A stretch of DNA of 44,517 bases, from positions 1 to 44,517 of the forward strand of contig JALOTB010000017.1 in the NCBI GenBank assembly GCA_025458165.1. The letters are read 5' to 3'. The notes below the pieces were generated by a model. That model saw only the letters and a list, made by a program, of their open reading frames with translations, ran no database searches and had not been told where the DNA came from. Position 1 is the stretch's first letter, and each line of letters begins with the position of its first letter. Made by a program: the position numbers and the translations under genes. The stretch is from Chromatiaceae bacterium. GTDB lineage: Bacteria > Pseudomonadota > Gammaproteobacteria > Chromatiales > Chromatiaceae. Below, piece by piece: positions 9,538 to 16,931 of the stretch.

Positions 9538-10473
9538 TCAGCCCAGCATCCCCAGGATGATACGGTCGACTGCGGCCTCTGGATCGAGCCCGCGCGCCAT
9601 CAGGGCCTCGAGCTGACGCTGGTCAACGCTGCCGATTGCCGCCTCATGTGTCACCTTGGCCTCTGGGTGACTCACCTGGACCTCCGGCACTGCGGCGGCG
9701 ACCGCCTGGCCGCGCACGATCTCCAGGCAGTCCACGTGGCCCCGGGCCCCCGCGGCACACCCGTAGGTGGCGCCGATGATTCGCACCCGGGCCTGATCCT
9801 CGGCCGCGACCCGGCTCTTCACCAGACCGCGGGCATGGGCGCCGCTGAGATGCACGCGCTCGCTGATGCGGACCTCGTCCGTCCCCCGGGCGAAGACTCG
9901 GCTAGTCAGCTCGGCGGTCGCGCCCTCCCCCACCTCGACCTCGTAGTCGATGTCCAGGCGACCGACGCGGCCTTCGACCAGGCGGAAGTCCGCGCGGAAG
10001 TGCGCGCCCGGCGCGACCCGCACCCGCGCCCTGGGGACCACCTCGATCCCGCCTGAGGGGCCGTGATAGTGAACCTCGCTGTAGGTCATCCGTGCCCCGG
10101 GTCCCAAGGCAATGCGGGCGTCCATGGCGTGCCGGGCCAGCTCCGGGACGGTGAAGAGACAGTGCGACCAGAAGGTCGCCTGGCTGCCCTCTCCCATCTC
10201 GAGCCCCAGGTCCACCTGCTGCTCGCCGAAGCGCTCGAAGAGCCCGAAGCAGAGATGGACCGGCTGGGCGATCGATGCCCCATGCGCAACCCGAACCTGG
10301 GCACGAATCCCCGCCTCGCCTCCCTCGGCCTCGATGGTCAAGCCTGGCGCAGACTGGCGGCTCAGGACGCGGTGGCCGTGGGCAACCAGATGGGCGGCCT
10401 GCGGCCCCAGGATCAGGGCTGGGTCCTCGCCGATCTGGCGGAAGGCCTGGTAGAGCGCGTCCAGCTCGGTCAT
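9538..10473 (-). CDS. sufD: SufB/SufD-family Fe-S cluster assembly scaffold (short form)
   Basis: The C-terminal half is the right-handed beta-helix of the SufBD family (MTYSEVHYHGPSGG, FRADFRLVEGRVGRLDIDYEVEVGEGA, and SHPEAKVTHEAAIGSVDQRQLEALMARGL near the end). At 311 residues it lacks the long N-terminus of E. coli SufB/SufD and matches the compact SufB-like partner of minimal SUF (SMS) systems. Its ATPase partner lies upstream (10697-11419), separated by a 223-bp repeat-bearing spacer. The start is uncertain: ATG 10473 (chosen) or GTG 10491, whose codon falls in a repeat module. The predicted role is cytoplasmic Fe-S scaffold together with SufC. No sufS/sufE/sufU is adjacent. Confidence 0.85.
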   Translation of the reverse strand: MTELDALYQAFRQIGEDPALILGPQAAHLVAHGHRVLSRQSAPGLTIEAEGGEAGIRAQVRVAHGASIAQPVHLCFGLFERFGEQQVDLGLEMGEGSQATFWSHCLFTVPELARHAMDARIALGPGARMTYSEVHYHGPSGGIEVVPRARVRVAPGAHFRADFRLVEGRVGRLDIDYEVEVGEGATAELTSRVFARGTDEVRISERVHLSGAHARGLVKSRVAAEDQARVRIIGATYGCAAGARGHVDCLEIVRGQAVAAAVPEVQVSHPEAKVTHEAAIGSVDQRQLEALMARGLDPEAAVDRIILGMLG

Positions 10474-10487
10474 CGCGGGAGACTTTG

Positions 10488-10511
10488 CCACAAACCAACG
10501 CTCATCAACGC
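10488..10511 (-). repeat. 10-bp-period module, copy 3 (toward sufD)
   Basis: The minus strand reads GCGTTGATGA, GCGTTGGTTT, GTGG. It is a diverged version of the ilv-spacer modules with the same 10-bp period and the same outward direction. Its last bases coincide with the alternative GTG start of sufD. Confidence 0.45.
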
Positions 10512-10664
10512 AAACAAGCAGCGATCACCGCTCCGTCACCGGATGGCGAGGCCGATGAAGATCGCAAAGGAGACGAACCCGTTGCTCGAGCTGGGCGTCA
10601 CGCTGCTCACCCGTACCTTACCAAGCCAAAGACCCAAAAGGCCCTCCAACCATTCGATCCGTTT

Positions 10665-10688
10665 GTGTTCATTCGCGTTCATGTGCGA
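10665..10688 (+). repeat. 10-bp-period module, copy 4 (toward sufC end)
   Basis: It reads GTGTTCATTC, GCGTTCATGT, GCGA on the plus strand and ends 8 bp before the sufC stop. It is inverted relative to copy 3. Confidence 0.5.
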
Positions 10689-10696
10689 CTGAATCC

Positions 10697-11419
10697 TCAC
10701 AGTCCGCAGATCTCGCCGTCGCAGCGGCGGCAGCCTCGGGTCTTGTAGTGGGCGATAACCTCGGCGGGGGCGCCGCGAAACACGATCCGGCCGCCGCAGA
10801 GCTGGCTCGCCCGGTCGGCCCCGCCAGCAAGCGACTCTTCGTGCGTGATCAACAGCACCGCCCCATGCCGGCGCATCGCCTGGATGACGGTGGCGATCTC
10901 CTCGTGTGACAGGAAGTCGATACCGGCGGTCGGCTCGTCCAGGATGGCAAGCCGGGGCTTGCGGGCGAGCACCCCGGCCAGCTCGATGCGCTTGCGCTCA
11001 CCGCCGGAGAGGGTCTTGTCGAGCGCGCGATCCAGATAGTCCTCCGGGGCCAGTCCGACGCGGTGCAGGCACTCGGCGGGATCGGCCTCGCCCGCGCCCA
11101 GGCCAAGGAAGTCGCGGACCGAGAGCCCCTCGAAGCGGGCCGGCTCCTGCCAGGCGAGCGCCAGACCCAGCCGCGCCCGCTCGTGGATCGCTCGCCCTGC
11201 GATGTCCTGGCCGACGAACCGGACCTCCCCCGCCTGTGGCTGGTAGCCGGCGCACCCCATGAGGGCATAGGCCAAACTGGACTTACCAGCCCCGTTCGGG
11301 CCGAGCAGGGCATGCAGCTCACCCTCGCAGACGGCGAGATCGATACCGTCTAGGACGCGCCGCCCGCCCAGGGTGAGAGAGAGGCCGGTGAGCTCGAGCA
11401 GGGCGGCCGGACGCGTCAT
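10697..11419 (-). CDS. sufC: SufC-like ABC ATPase with cysteine-containing C-terminal tail
   Basis: This 240-residue soluble ABC ATPase would drive Fe-S assembly with the SufB/D-like protein. Walker A GPNGAGKSS is at residues 40-48, the signature LSGGERKR at about 137-144, Walker B LAILDEPTAGID follows, and the switch His is in LLITHEES. Overall sequence follows SufC, including the EEIATVIQ region. Unusually, the last residues are CRRCDGEICGL, placing Cys230, Cys233 and Cys238 in a tail that E. coli SufC lacks. ATG 11419 is the natural start. It precedes sufD on the same strand across a repeat-flanked spacer. The neighbour upstream is a DUF190 gene, 16 bp away. Confidence 0.9.
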   Translation of the reverse strand: MTRPAALLELTGLSLTLGGRRVLDGIDLAVCEGELHALLGPNGAGKSSLAYALMGCAGYQPQAGEVRFVGQDIAGRAIHERARLGLALAWQEPARFEGLSVRDFLGLGAGEADPAECLHRVGLAPEDYLDRALDKTLSGGERKRIELAGVLARKPRLAILDEPTAGIDFLSHEEIATVIQAMRRHGAVLLITHEESLAGGADRASQLCGGRIVFRGAPAEVIAHYKTRGCRRCDGEICGL

Positions 11420-11435
11420 GGGGCGTATCGCTCGA

Positions 11436-11765
11436 TCAATCTACGCCACGGTCGCTGACGAAACCGTAGCTGACCGGGACCCGAAGATAGAAGAGATCAA
11501 GGCCCGCCTGGGCGATGTGGTCGAGGAAATGGTCGGCCTCCTCCTGCGTGACCACGAACCCAACCTCGACCGGCAGATCCCCGGCAAGCTCGAAGAAGTG
11601 CTCCTCGTGCAGCCGCCCATGCCGGCCGAAACCGGCCAGGGCACGGAACGCGGAGCCCCCGCTCAGGCCAAACTTCTTCGCCTCTTCGAGCAGCCACTCG
11701 TAGGCGAGCTGGTGGCGGTGTCGGCGGTTCTCCGCCACATAGAACTTGAGAAAACAGCCGTTCAC
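11436..11765 (-). CDS. DUF190 family protein, partner of CrcB
   Basis: This 109-residue protein of the DUF190 family (PF02641) is a ferredoxin-like/PII-like fold protein often encoded beside crcB fluoride channels. FLKFYVAENRRHRHQLAYEW, GGSAFRALAGFGRHGRLH and LPVEVGFVVTQEEADHFL match the family. I chose GTG 11765 because AGGAGG lies 6 bp upstream on the minus strand; the longer frame to 11810 starts inside the crcB-side gap. It is 55 bp downstream of crcB and very probably cotranscribed. Its role in fluoride handling is inferred from this common pairing, not from a known mechanism. Confidence 0.85.
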   Translation of the reverse strand: MNGCFLKFYVAENRRHRHQLAYEWLLEEAKKFGLSGGSAFRALAGFGRHGRLHEEHFFELAGDLPVEVGFVVTQEEADHFLDHIAQAGLDLFYLRVPVSYGFVSDRGVD

Positions 11766-11820
11766 AACGCCCCTCCTGGCAGAAGCCGGCCAGCCGCAAA
11801 GGCGGATCACCGCAACCGGG

Positions 11821-12219
11821 TCACGCCCGCGGCACCAACCAGTGGACCAGCGCGATTCCGGTGGCGGTGAGCGCGAGCGAGCCCGTGAGGTGGGCGCCCG
11901 CCGTGATCAACCCCCAGAGATACTCGCCGCGCGTGAGCAAGGTAACCACCTCGGCCGAGAAGGTCGAGAAGGTCGTCAGCCCACCGAGAAACCCGGTGAT
12001 CACGAGCAGTCGGATCTCGGGTGGGACGCCGGGGTTGCGACTGAACCAGGCTAGGGCCAGGCCGATCAGCAGCCCGCCAATCAGGTTGGCGGCCAGGGTC
12101 CCCAGCGGCAGGATCGGGAACAGCGGATTGAGCCGAGCGCCCAGAAACCACCGCAGTAGGGCGCCGGTGCCAGCGCCCACGAAGACGCAGAGTACTGCGA
12201 CGATACTCACCGCCAACAC
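11821..12219 (-). CDS. crcB: Fluoride channel/exporter CrcB (Fluc)
   Basis: This small four-helix inner membrane protein forms a dual-topology dimer that lets F- leave the cell. The motifs [26 protein letters not shown] and [18 protein letters not shown] include the pore Asn and the Na+-site TFSTFS region. Length is 132 residues. The start is uncertain: GTG 12219, TTG 12216 or GTG 12210 are all possible and none has a strong Shine-Dalgarno. Its start lies 3 bp after the stop of a possible 53-aa ORF, suggesting coupling. I find no fluoride riboswitch upstream. Confidence 0.92.
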   Translation of the reverse strand: MLAVSIVAVLCVFVGAGTGALLRWFLGARLNPLFPILPLGTLAANLIGGLLIGLALAWFSRNPGVPPEIRLLVITGFLGGLTTFSTFSAEVVTLLTRGEYLWGLITAGAHLTGSLALTATGIALVHWLVPRA

Positions 12220-12222
12220 CGG

Positions 12223-12384
12223 TTAGCTGCGCCAGGCCCGGGACGCGCCAACCGCTCGCCGCAGGACGACCGTCTCCGTCCCGACGGTGAACCGCAGGTC
12301 GTCACCGACCTGCCCTGCGCGGATGCGCTGGTCACCGCACGGGAAGGTGGCGGCGGGCGCGGTCACGGCGAGGGCGGGTGGCAT
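12223..12384 (-). CDS. Possible 53-aa ORF upstream of crcB
   Basis: This ATG-initiated ORF has a GGAAGAG ribosome-binding-like site just upstream and ends in TAA 3 bp before the crcB GTG. The product includes FPCGDQRIRAGQVGDDLRF followed by a TVVLRRAVG stretch, a plausible small beta-rich protein. I do not recognise a family. The coupling to crcB and the presence of a start and RBS support it, but GC-rich DNA throws up such ORFs often. Confidence 0.35.
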   Translation of the reverse strand: MPPALAVTAPAATFPCGDQRIRAGQVGDDLRFTVGTETVVLRRAVGASRAWRS

Positions 12385-12613
12385 GGGGCTCTTCCGGTGG
12401 ATTCATTGCGGCGCAGTGGCGTCCAGTTTACCCCACGGCGACTGGTGACCCCTCTGAGCGGCCCGCGGCCGGCCCCATCACGCGACGGTAAGGCTTGTTT
12501 TTCCCTGTCCGCATCGCAATGCTTCGGGCCTATCGGCCAGGGTGCGAGGCGAATGGTCCGCCGCCCCGCTGCCGCGCCCCTTCCCACTTCGCAGTTTCAC
12601 TTCAATCACCATC

Positions 12614-12982
12614 ATGCGTGAACAGTCCCCGCCCTCACCGCTGCACATCAGCGGAGATACACTCGCCCTCGACCGGGCCCTGCGCGCCCGTCTCCAAGCC
12701 GAGGCGAGCAGCCTACAAGACCGCTACCCCGATACCCCAATCAGGCTTAGCGTGAAGATCGCCGAAGAGTTCGATCAGCGCCACGGTCACCGCGTGCGTT
12801 GTGAGCTCGTCGCAACCACCGATGCGCGCCAGCAAGTCGTCGTGCGTGAGGCGCAGAAGGACCCCCTCGCCGCGATCGCCGGCGCCTTTGCCTCCGCCAA
12901 GCGTCAGCTTCGTCGCTTGAGCCTGCGAGGGCCTCGGCTCGCGATCGCCGCCACGCCCCAGCTCCAGCCCTCGGGGGCCTGA
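12614..12982 (+). CDS. HPF/RaiA-family ribosome hibernation factor
   Basis: This 122-residue protein would bind the 30S subunit and silence ribosomes in stationary phase or stress. It follows the HPF/RaiA short-form pattern: LHISGDTLALDRALRARLQA at the N-terminus, a central RCELVATTDARQQVVVREAQ strand region, then DPLAAIAGAFASAKRQLRRL, the conserved helix before a basic tail. ATG 12614 is chosen because the family N-terminus begins shortly after it; the frame is open further upstream without similarity. The gene stands alone, divergent from the crcB block. Confidence 0.78.
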   Translation: MREQSPPSPLHISGDTLALDRALRARLQAEASSLQDRYPDTPIRLSVKIAEEFDQRHGHRVRCELVATTDARQQVVVREAQKDPLAAIAGAFASAKRQLRRLSLRGPRLAIAATPQLQPSGA

Positions 12983-12999
12983 ACGACGCGCGCCGCTCG

Positions 13000-13437
13000 C
13001 TAAAGGCTCATCGGCACCGACGGCGCCTGCGTCCAGGCATCCGAGGTACGCCAGTCGACCTCTGGGTTGTCGGCGAATAATTCGACCTGATTCCCCTCTG
13101 GATCGCGCAGATACAGGCTGAAGCTCACCCTGTGGTCGACCGCCCCGGCAACCTCGATGCCAAGCGTCTCGAGCCGTGCCTTGGCCTCGCGCAGCGCGTT
13201 CAAACCCTCACCGACGCGCCAGGCGGTATGGTAGAGAGGCTGGCGCGGACTGCCCGCCTCGCTCACCGCGGGCGCCGCGACCAGCAGGAGCTCGTGGTGC
13301 TGGCGTCCGCCGCTCAAGACGGCGGCGCGACCGCCGGCCAGTCGACCGACCTCCCGCAGCCCGACGGCGTCCCGGTAGAAACGGATCGCCTGCTCTAAGT
13401 CCCGCACACGGATCGCGACGTGGCCCAGCTCGATCAT
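13000..13437 (-). CDS. VOC/glyoxalase-fold dioxygenase family protein
   Basis: This 145-residue vicinal-oxygen-chelate protein has two beta-alpha-beta-beta-beta repeats. It starts MIELGHVAIRVRDLEQAIRF and ends in LYLRDPEGNQVELFADN. The expected metal ligands are visible: His6, a second His in LYHTAWRV and the Glu of QVELF. This layout is closest to extradiol-type or fosfomycin-resistance-like VOC enzymes, but the substrate cannot be named. AGGAGG lies about 8 bp before ATG 13437. It lies 22 bp downstream of an SDR gene on the same strand, probably one transcript. Confidence 0.85.
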   Translation of the reverse strand: MIELGHVAIRVRDLEQAIRFYRDAVGLREVGRLAGGRAAVLSGGRQHHELLLVAAPAVSEAGSPRQPLYHTAWRVGEGLNALREAKARLETLGIEVAGAVDHRVSFSLYLRDPEGNQVELFADNPEVDWRTSDAWTQAPSVPMSL

Positions 13438-13459
13438 CGGCCCGCCCTCCTGTCTCGCC

Positions 13460-14158
13460 TCAGGCCAGCCGAAGCCGGGATAGCCCGGCGTCGCAGTGGA
13501 TGACCTGGCCGGTGACGAGCGGCGCATCCCGCAACAGCCAGAGCACGGCCCGTGCGATCTCCTCAGGCCGGCCGATCCGACGCAGGGGATGGCGCTCCGC
13601 CGCCATACGCCGCTTCTCATCGCTGGAGAGCAGGCGCTCGGCGAGCGGGGTATCCGTGATCGTCGGGGCGACCGCATTCACCCGGATGCGGGGCGCCAGC
13701 TCGGCGGCCAGCGCCCGCGTAAGCCCCTCCACCGCACCTTTGGCACTCGCCACCGAGGCGTGGTAGGGCATCCCGGTCTGCACTGCAACCGAACTGAACA
13801 GCACGATGGCCGCCGTCTCCGCCCGCTGCAACGCGGGCAGACAGGCCTGCGCCGCACGCACTGCCCCGAGCAGGTTGACCGCTAAGTCGTCGACGAGCTC
13901 GTCCTCCTTGATCCGCGCGAAGGGTTTGAGACGGATGCTCCCCGGACAGTAGACCAGCCCCGCCAGGGTCTGCGGAATCGCGTCGACCGGGAAGGGATCA
14001 CCCGCGTCCCACAGGAGGGTCTGCACCCCGGGATGCGCCGCGCGACCCTCCGCGTTTCGGCCGGTGTAGATCACCGCTGCGCCCGCCTCGATCAGCCCGG
14101 TGACCACGGCGGCACCTACACCCGAGGTCCCGCCAACGACGAGATAGCGTTCACTCAT
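13460..14158 (-). CDS. Short-chain dehydrogenase/reductase, atypical active site
   Basis: This 232-residue SDR-fold protein has the cofactor motif VVGGTSGVGAAV near the N-terminus and a catalytic-type Ser in LFSSVAVQTG. The usual Tyr-x-x-x-Lys is replaced by HASVASAKGAVEG: the Lys is there but Val occupies the Tyr position four residues before it. The nearest Tyr is eight residues before Lys. RVNAVAPTITDTPLAERLL and the C-terminal VTGQVIHCDAGLSRLRL follow the classical SDR pattern. GGGAGGGAT precedes ATG 14158. It may use another residue for catalysis or may not be a redox enzyme. Coupled to the VOC gene. Confidence 0.85.
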   Translation of the reverse strand: MSERYLVVGGTSGVGAAVVTGLIEAGAAVIYTGRNAEGRAAHPGVQTLLWDAGDPFPVDAIPQTLAGLVYCPGSIRLKPFARIKEDELVDDLAVNLLGAVRAAQACLPALQRAETAAIVLFSSVAVQTGMPYHASVASAKGAVEGLTRALAAELAPRIRVNAVAPTITDTPLAERLLSSDEKRRMAAERHPLRRIGRPEEIARAVLWLLRDAPLVTGQVIHCDAGLSRLRLA

Positions 14159-14194
14159 CTTTATCCCTCCCAAGACTCGGACGAGACCGCGCAC

Positions 14195-14502
14195 CGGTCT
14201 CGTCGTCTTAGGTGCCCCCGCATCCGAAGTTGTTCAAGCCCTAACCATCGATCGCACGAATCTGGTCAGAGTGCCGACAGAACCGCCCCTTCATCTCCGC
14301 GATGCTCGGTTTCGCCGAACCCGCTCGCGTCCCGTTCGAGATGGGCCGAGGTGTAGATACGGCGATCCCAGGTCCCCTTTCACCAGCGGTCGACACGAAG
14401 TCGCAGCGCCGCTTCGGGAGATAGGTTGTTCATAGAATGCACAATGATCGGCATAAGTAAAATTTTTCACAAATGATAAAAACTTTCGATGGCAAGATTA
14501 GC
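14195..14502. other. Gap before the tandem peptide genes
   Basis: There is no gene here. From about 14440 the base composition shifts abruptly to AT-rich (runs such as AAAATTTTT and GATAAAAAC), which would serve as an UP element for the promoter that follows. The first part should hold the SDR promoter, not identifiable by eye. Confidence 0.5.
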
Positions 14503-14530
14503 TTGACAAAATCTGGGCGAGGCATATCTT
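14503..14530 (+). promoter_or_regulatory. Strong sigma70-type promoter of the tandem peptide genes
   Basis: A perfect TTGACA (14503-14508) is separated by 16 bp from TATCTT (14525-14530). It lies directly downstream of an AT-rich stretch, in a genome where such composition is rare. The predicted start of transcription is near 14537. Confidence 0.65.
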
Positions 14531-14535
14531 TACGC

Positions 14536-14560
14536 ATAACCTAGCGTCACGCTCGGTTAT
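14536..14560 (+). promoter_or_regulatory. Palindrome at the transcription start (operator or 5' hairpin)
   Basis: ATAACC (14536-14541) pairs with GGTTAT (14555-14560) and AGCG (14543-14546) with CGCT (14550-14553), with one mismatch between the arms and a 3-nt loop. The symmetry lies at the predicted +1, so it could be a repressor site or a stabilising 5' RNA hairpin. Confidence 0.5.
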
Positions 14561-14585
14561 GTCCCGAAAACCACAGGAGACCACC

Positions 14586-14687
14586 ATGGCCCAGAGCGAT
14601 CACGAAGTCCTCGACTCGCACGTCCCCGGCAGTCGTGTCCACGCCCTGATCCACAACCCCACGACCGAAGGGATCGACGAGGGCTGA
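14586..14687 (+). CDS. Tandem small peptide 1 (33 aa), unrecognised
   Basis: This 33-codon ORF starts with ATG preceded by AGGAG about 9 bp upstream. It encodes an acidic, hydrophilic N-terminus (MAQSDHEVLDSH) and a C-terminus ending HALIHNPTTEGIDEG. The last 21 residues are identical to those of the next ORF, while the third-base differences are synonymous (AGT/AGC, CCC/CCG), which indicates selection on the protein. There is no signal peptide, membrane helix or Cys. It sits first behind a strong promoter. I do not recognise the family; a ribosomally made peptide, a regulator or a small complex subunit are all possible. Confidence 0.72.
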   Translation: MAQSDHEVLDSHVPGSRVHALIHNPTTEGIDEG

Positions 14688-14745
14688 GCCCCCCGGTCGC
14701 CTAGCTCGACACACCCCAAAGACGAACACCTTGGAGAGAATCGCC

Positions 14746-14835
14746 ATGAACGACATCCTCGAGTCCTATGTCCCCGGCAGCCGTGTCCACGCCCTGATCC
14801 ACAACCCGACGACCGAAGGGATCGACGAGGGCTGA
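14746..14835 (+). CDS. Tandem small peptide 2 (29 aa), paralogue of peptide 1
   Basis: This 29-codon ORF lies 58 bp after the first, with GGAGAG about 8 bp before its ATG. It begins MNDILESY and then repeats the same 21-residue C-terminus ending HALIHNPTTEGIDEG. The N-termini still align (VLDSH versus ILESY), so the pair arose by duplication and has diverged only at the N-terminus. It is followed within 11 bp by a strong hairpin. The function is unknown. Two translated copies with separate ribosome binding sites suggest a need for high dosage or for two N-terminal variants. Confidence 0.72.
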   Translation: MNDILESYVPGSRVHALIHNPTTEGIDEG

Positions 14836-14845
14836 GCCTACAATC

Positions 14846-14869
14846 GGGGGCCGGTCTCCACCGGCCCCC
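14846..14869 (+). terminator. Hairpin closing the tandem peptide operon
   Basis: A perfect 9-bp GC stem (GGGGGCCGG 14846-14854 with CCGGCCCCC 14861-14869) encloses a 6-nt loop. There is no T-tract, so it may be an attenuator or an RNA 3'-end stabiliser rather than a full terminator. Confidence 0.55.
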
Positions 14870-14910
14870 TGGACCTCGCCGCCCGCTCGCATAGGGAAGG
14901 AGTACGCCAG

Positions 14911-15837
14911 TTGAAGGTTTGCGTCATCGGTGGGACCGGATTCGTCGGCTCCTACATCGTGGATCGACTCGTCTGCGCCGGTCACACCCCGCGACTCCTC
15001 GTTCGCCCCGGCAGCGCCGCACGCGTCGAGCACCCCGACCGCTGTGAAACGGTCGAGGGTGACGTCCGCGATCAGGCCGCCTTGACCGAGGCCATTGCCG
15101 GGGCGGACGCAGTGGTCTACCTGGTCGGTCTGCTGCGGGAGCTGCCCGCACACGGGATTACGTTCGAGGAGATGCACCTGCGCGGTGTGGAGCGCGGCAT
15201 CCTTGCCGCCCTCGATCAAAGCGTGCGCCGCTTTGTGCTGATGAGCGCGAATGGCGTGCGACCCGATGGTACGGCCTACCAGCGGACCAAGTATCAGGGC
15301 GAACAGGCGCTGCGCGCCTCGGGGCTCGACTGGACGATCTTCCGTCCCTCGGTGATCTTCGGCGAGCCGCGCGGGCGGATGGAATTCTGCACCCAGCTCA
15401 AGCGCGAGATCATCGACAGCGCCCTACCGGCCCCACTGTTCTACCCGGGTCTACTGCCCTTGCGTGCTGGCCGGTTCGAGCTCGCCCCGGTGAGCGTCGA
15501 TGACGTCGCCGAGGCCTTCGCCCAGTCGCTCGCCCGCCCTGAGACCATTGGCCACAGCTTCCAGCTCTGCGGCCCCGAGCCCCTGACCTGGAAGCAGATC
15601 CTCACCACCATCGCGTCGGCCGTCGGCAAGACCAAGCTGATGCTCCCGGTCTCGGCCCTGGCGCTCAAGACCGCCGCCACCCTATTCGACCGTCAGCCCT
15701 GGTTCCCGGTCACTCGGGATCAACTGACGATGCTGATGGCCGGGAATACCTGCGACGAGCCCGGCGCCTTCGGCCTCTTCGGCATCAATCCCCGACGCTT
15801 CGACGTGCACTCGCTCGCCTATCTGCGCGCGGTCTGA
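14911..15837 (+). CDS. NAD(P)-binding atypical SDR, complex I NDUFA9-like
   Basis: This 308-residue protein has a Rossmann fold with the atypical-SDR motif VIGGTGFVGSYIVDRL (about residues 5-20). The WTIFRPSVIFGEPRGRM segment and the C-terminal substrate-side helices match the NDUFA9/NmrA-like group of bacterial proteins. These are often annotated as complex I NDUFA9 subunit family or NAD-dependent epimerase. The start is TTG at 14911, with GGAGTACG about 8-12 bp upstream; no ATG/GTG fits the motif as well. It lies 41 bp after the peptide-operon hairpin on the same strand and could receive read-through. The substrate is unknown. Confidence 0.82.
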   Translation: MKVCVIGGTGFVGSYIVDRLVCAGHTPRLLVRPGSAARVEHPDRCETVEGDVRDQAALTEAIAGADAVVYLVGLLRELPAHGITFEEMHLRGVERGILAALDQSVRRFVLMSANGVRPDGTAYQRTKYQGEQALRASGLDWTIFRPSVIFGEPRGRMEFCTQLKREIIDSALPAPLFYPGLLPLRAGRFELAPVSVDDVAEAFAQSLARPETIGHSFQLCGPEPLTWKQILTTIASAVGKTKLMLPVSALALKTAATLFDRQPWFPVTRDQLTMLMAGNTCDEPGAFGLFGINPRRFDVHSLAYLRAV

Positions 15838-15932
15838 GCCACTGCCCACCGGCGGCCCGCCGGGGCCTCGTGCTAACCTCCCCACGAGCCAACGCGGCTC
15901 GCACTTGGTCCATCGGCGACCCACCGAACCGC

Positions 15933-16931
15933 ATGCGCGGCCTCCGGCACGATTATCCCTTTGATCCGAGCTACGGCTACGGCCTCGACGAGCTGTTGGC
16001 GATCGAGCCACCGCCCGAGCCCGAAGGTTTCGCCGATTTCTGGCGCGATCGGTACCGGCGCTGCCAGACGCTCGACCCGGAGCCGCAGGTCCGGCCGAGG
16101 TCCGACGCGCGCAAGGATAGGTCGGTGCTGGACCTCGACTACCGGTCGACGGACGGTTTCCCGATCCGCGGCTGGCTCCTGGAGCCGAAGGCGGGCCCGC
16201 CTCAACGGGGCTTTGTCATCGGTCACGGCTACGGTGGCATCAACGAGCCAGACTTCGCCCTGCCATTCCCCGACGCCGCCTACCTCATCCCCTGCTTCCG
16301 CGGACTCGGCCGCAGCCGGCGCGCCCCGATCTCCGAGAACCCCGCGTGGCACGTCCTGCACGACATCCACCGGAGAGATCGTTACATCTTAGGGGGTTGC
16401 GTCGAGGACCTCTGGCTTGGGGTGAGCACGCTGCTCGCGGTGCACCCCGAGCTCGAAGGCCGACTTGGCTACCTCGGCACCAGCTTCGGCGGGGGCATCG
16501 GGGCACTGGCGCTGCCCTGGGAGCCGCGCCTCGCCCGCGCCCACCTCAGCGTCCCCAGCTTCGGTCACCAGCCCCTGCGGCTGAGGCTGCCGACGGTCGG
16601 CTCGGCCGCCTCCGTCCAGGCCTTTGCACGGACCCACGGTCATGTGGCGGAAACCTTGGCGTACTACGATGCGGCGGTCGCGGCCCGCCACATCCGCCAG
16701 CCGATGCACCTGGCCGCGGCGCTCTTCGATCCCGCCGTCGCCCCTCCCGGGCAGTTCGCGATCTACAACGCGCTGCCGGGCCCGAAGTGGCTGTTCGTGC
16801 TCACGGCCGGTCACTTCGAGCACCCCCAGCGCGCGGCGGAGGAGACCCAGTTGCTGGCGGATCTCCGGGAGTTTTTCGCCGCCGATGAACCGCGAATATC
16901 ACCGCTGGTACAGCCCGCGCCTGAACCGTGA
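15933..16931 (+). CDS. Acetylxylan esterase (AXE1)-like alpha/beta hydrolase
   Basis: This 332-residue alpha/beta hydrolase resembles the AXE1/cephalosporin-C deacetylase family (PF05448). The N-terminal PPEPEGFADFWRDRY element is typical. IGHGYGG forms the oxyanion region, YLGTSFGGG the nucleophile elbow (Ser in G-T-S-F-G), and LFDPAVAPPGQF and TAGHFEHP supply the Asp and His. No signal peptide is seen, so it is cytoplasmic. ATG 15933 is preferred over the 22-codon longer frame. Its last 47 bp overlap the next gene, a second hydrolase of a different family. Confidence 0.82.
   Translation: MRGLRHDYPFDPSYGYGLDELLAIEPPPEPEGFADFWRDRYRRCQTLDPEPQVRPRSDARKDRSVLDLDYRSTDGFPIRGWLLEPKAGPPQRGFVIGHGYGGINEPDFALPFPDAAYLIPCFRGLGRSRRAPISENPAWHVLHDIHRRDRYILGGCVEDLWLGVSTLLAVHPELEGRLGYLGTSFGGGIGALALPWEPRLARAHLSVPSFGHQPLRLRLPTVGSAASVQAFARTHGHVAETLAYYDAAVAARHIRQPMHLAAALFDPAVAPPGQFAIYNALPGPKWLFVLTAGHFEHPQRAAEETQLLADLREFFAADEPRISPLVQPAPEP

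Noticed and set aside
12220..12480. Fluoride (crcB) riboswitch
   Set aside because: The conserved GGNGAUGG start and the pseudoknot partner elements are absent upstream of crcB and of the small ORF.
14586..14835. Classical RiPP precursor reading of the tandem peptides
   Set aside because: No radical SAM, LanM/YcaO, lasso or protease gene is adjacent, there are no Cys residues, and it is the C-terminus rather than the leader that is constant; kept only as an open question.
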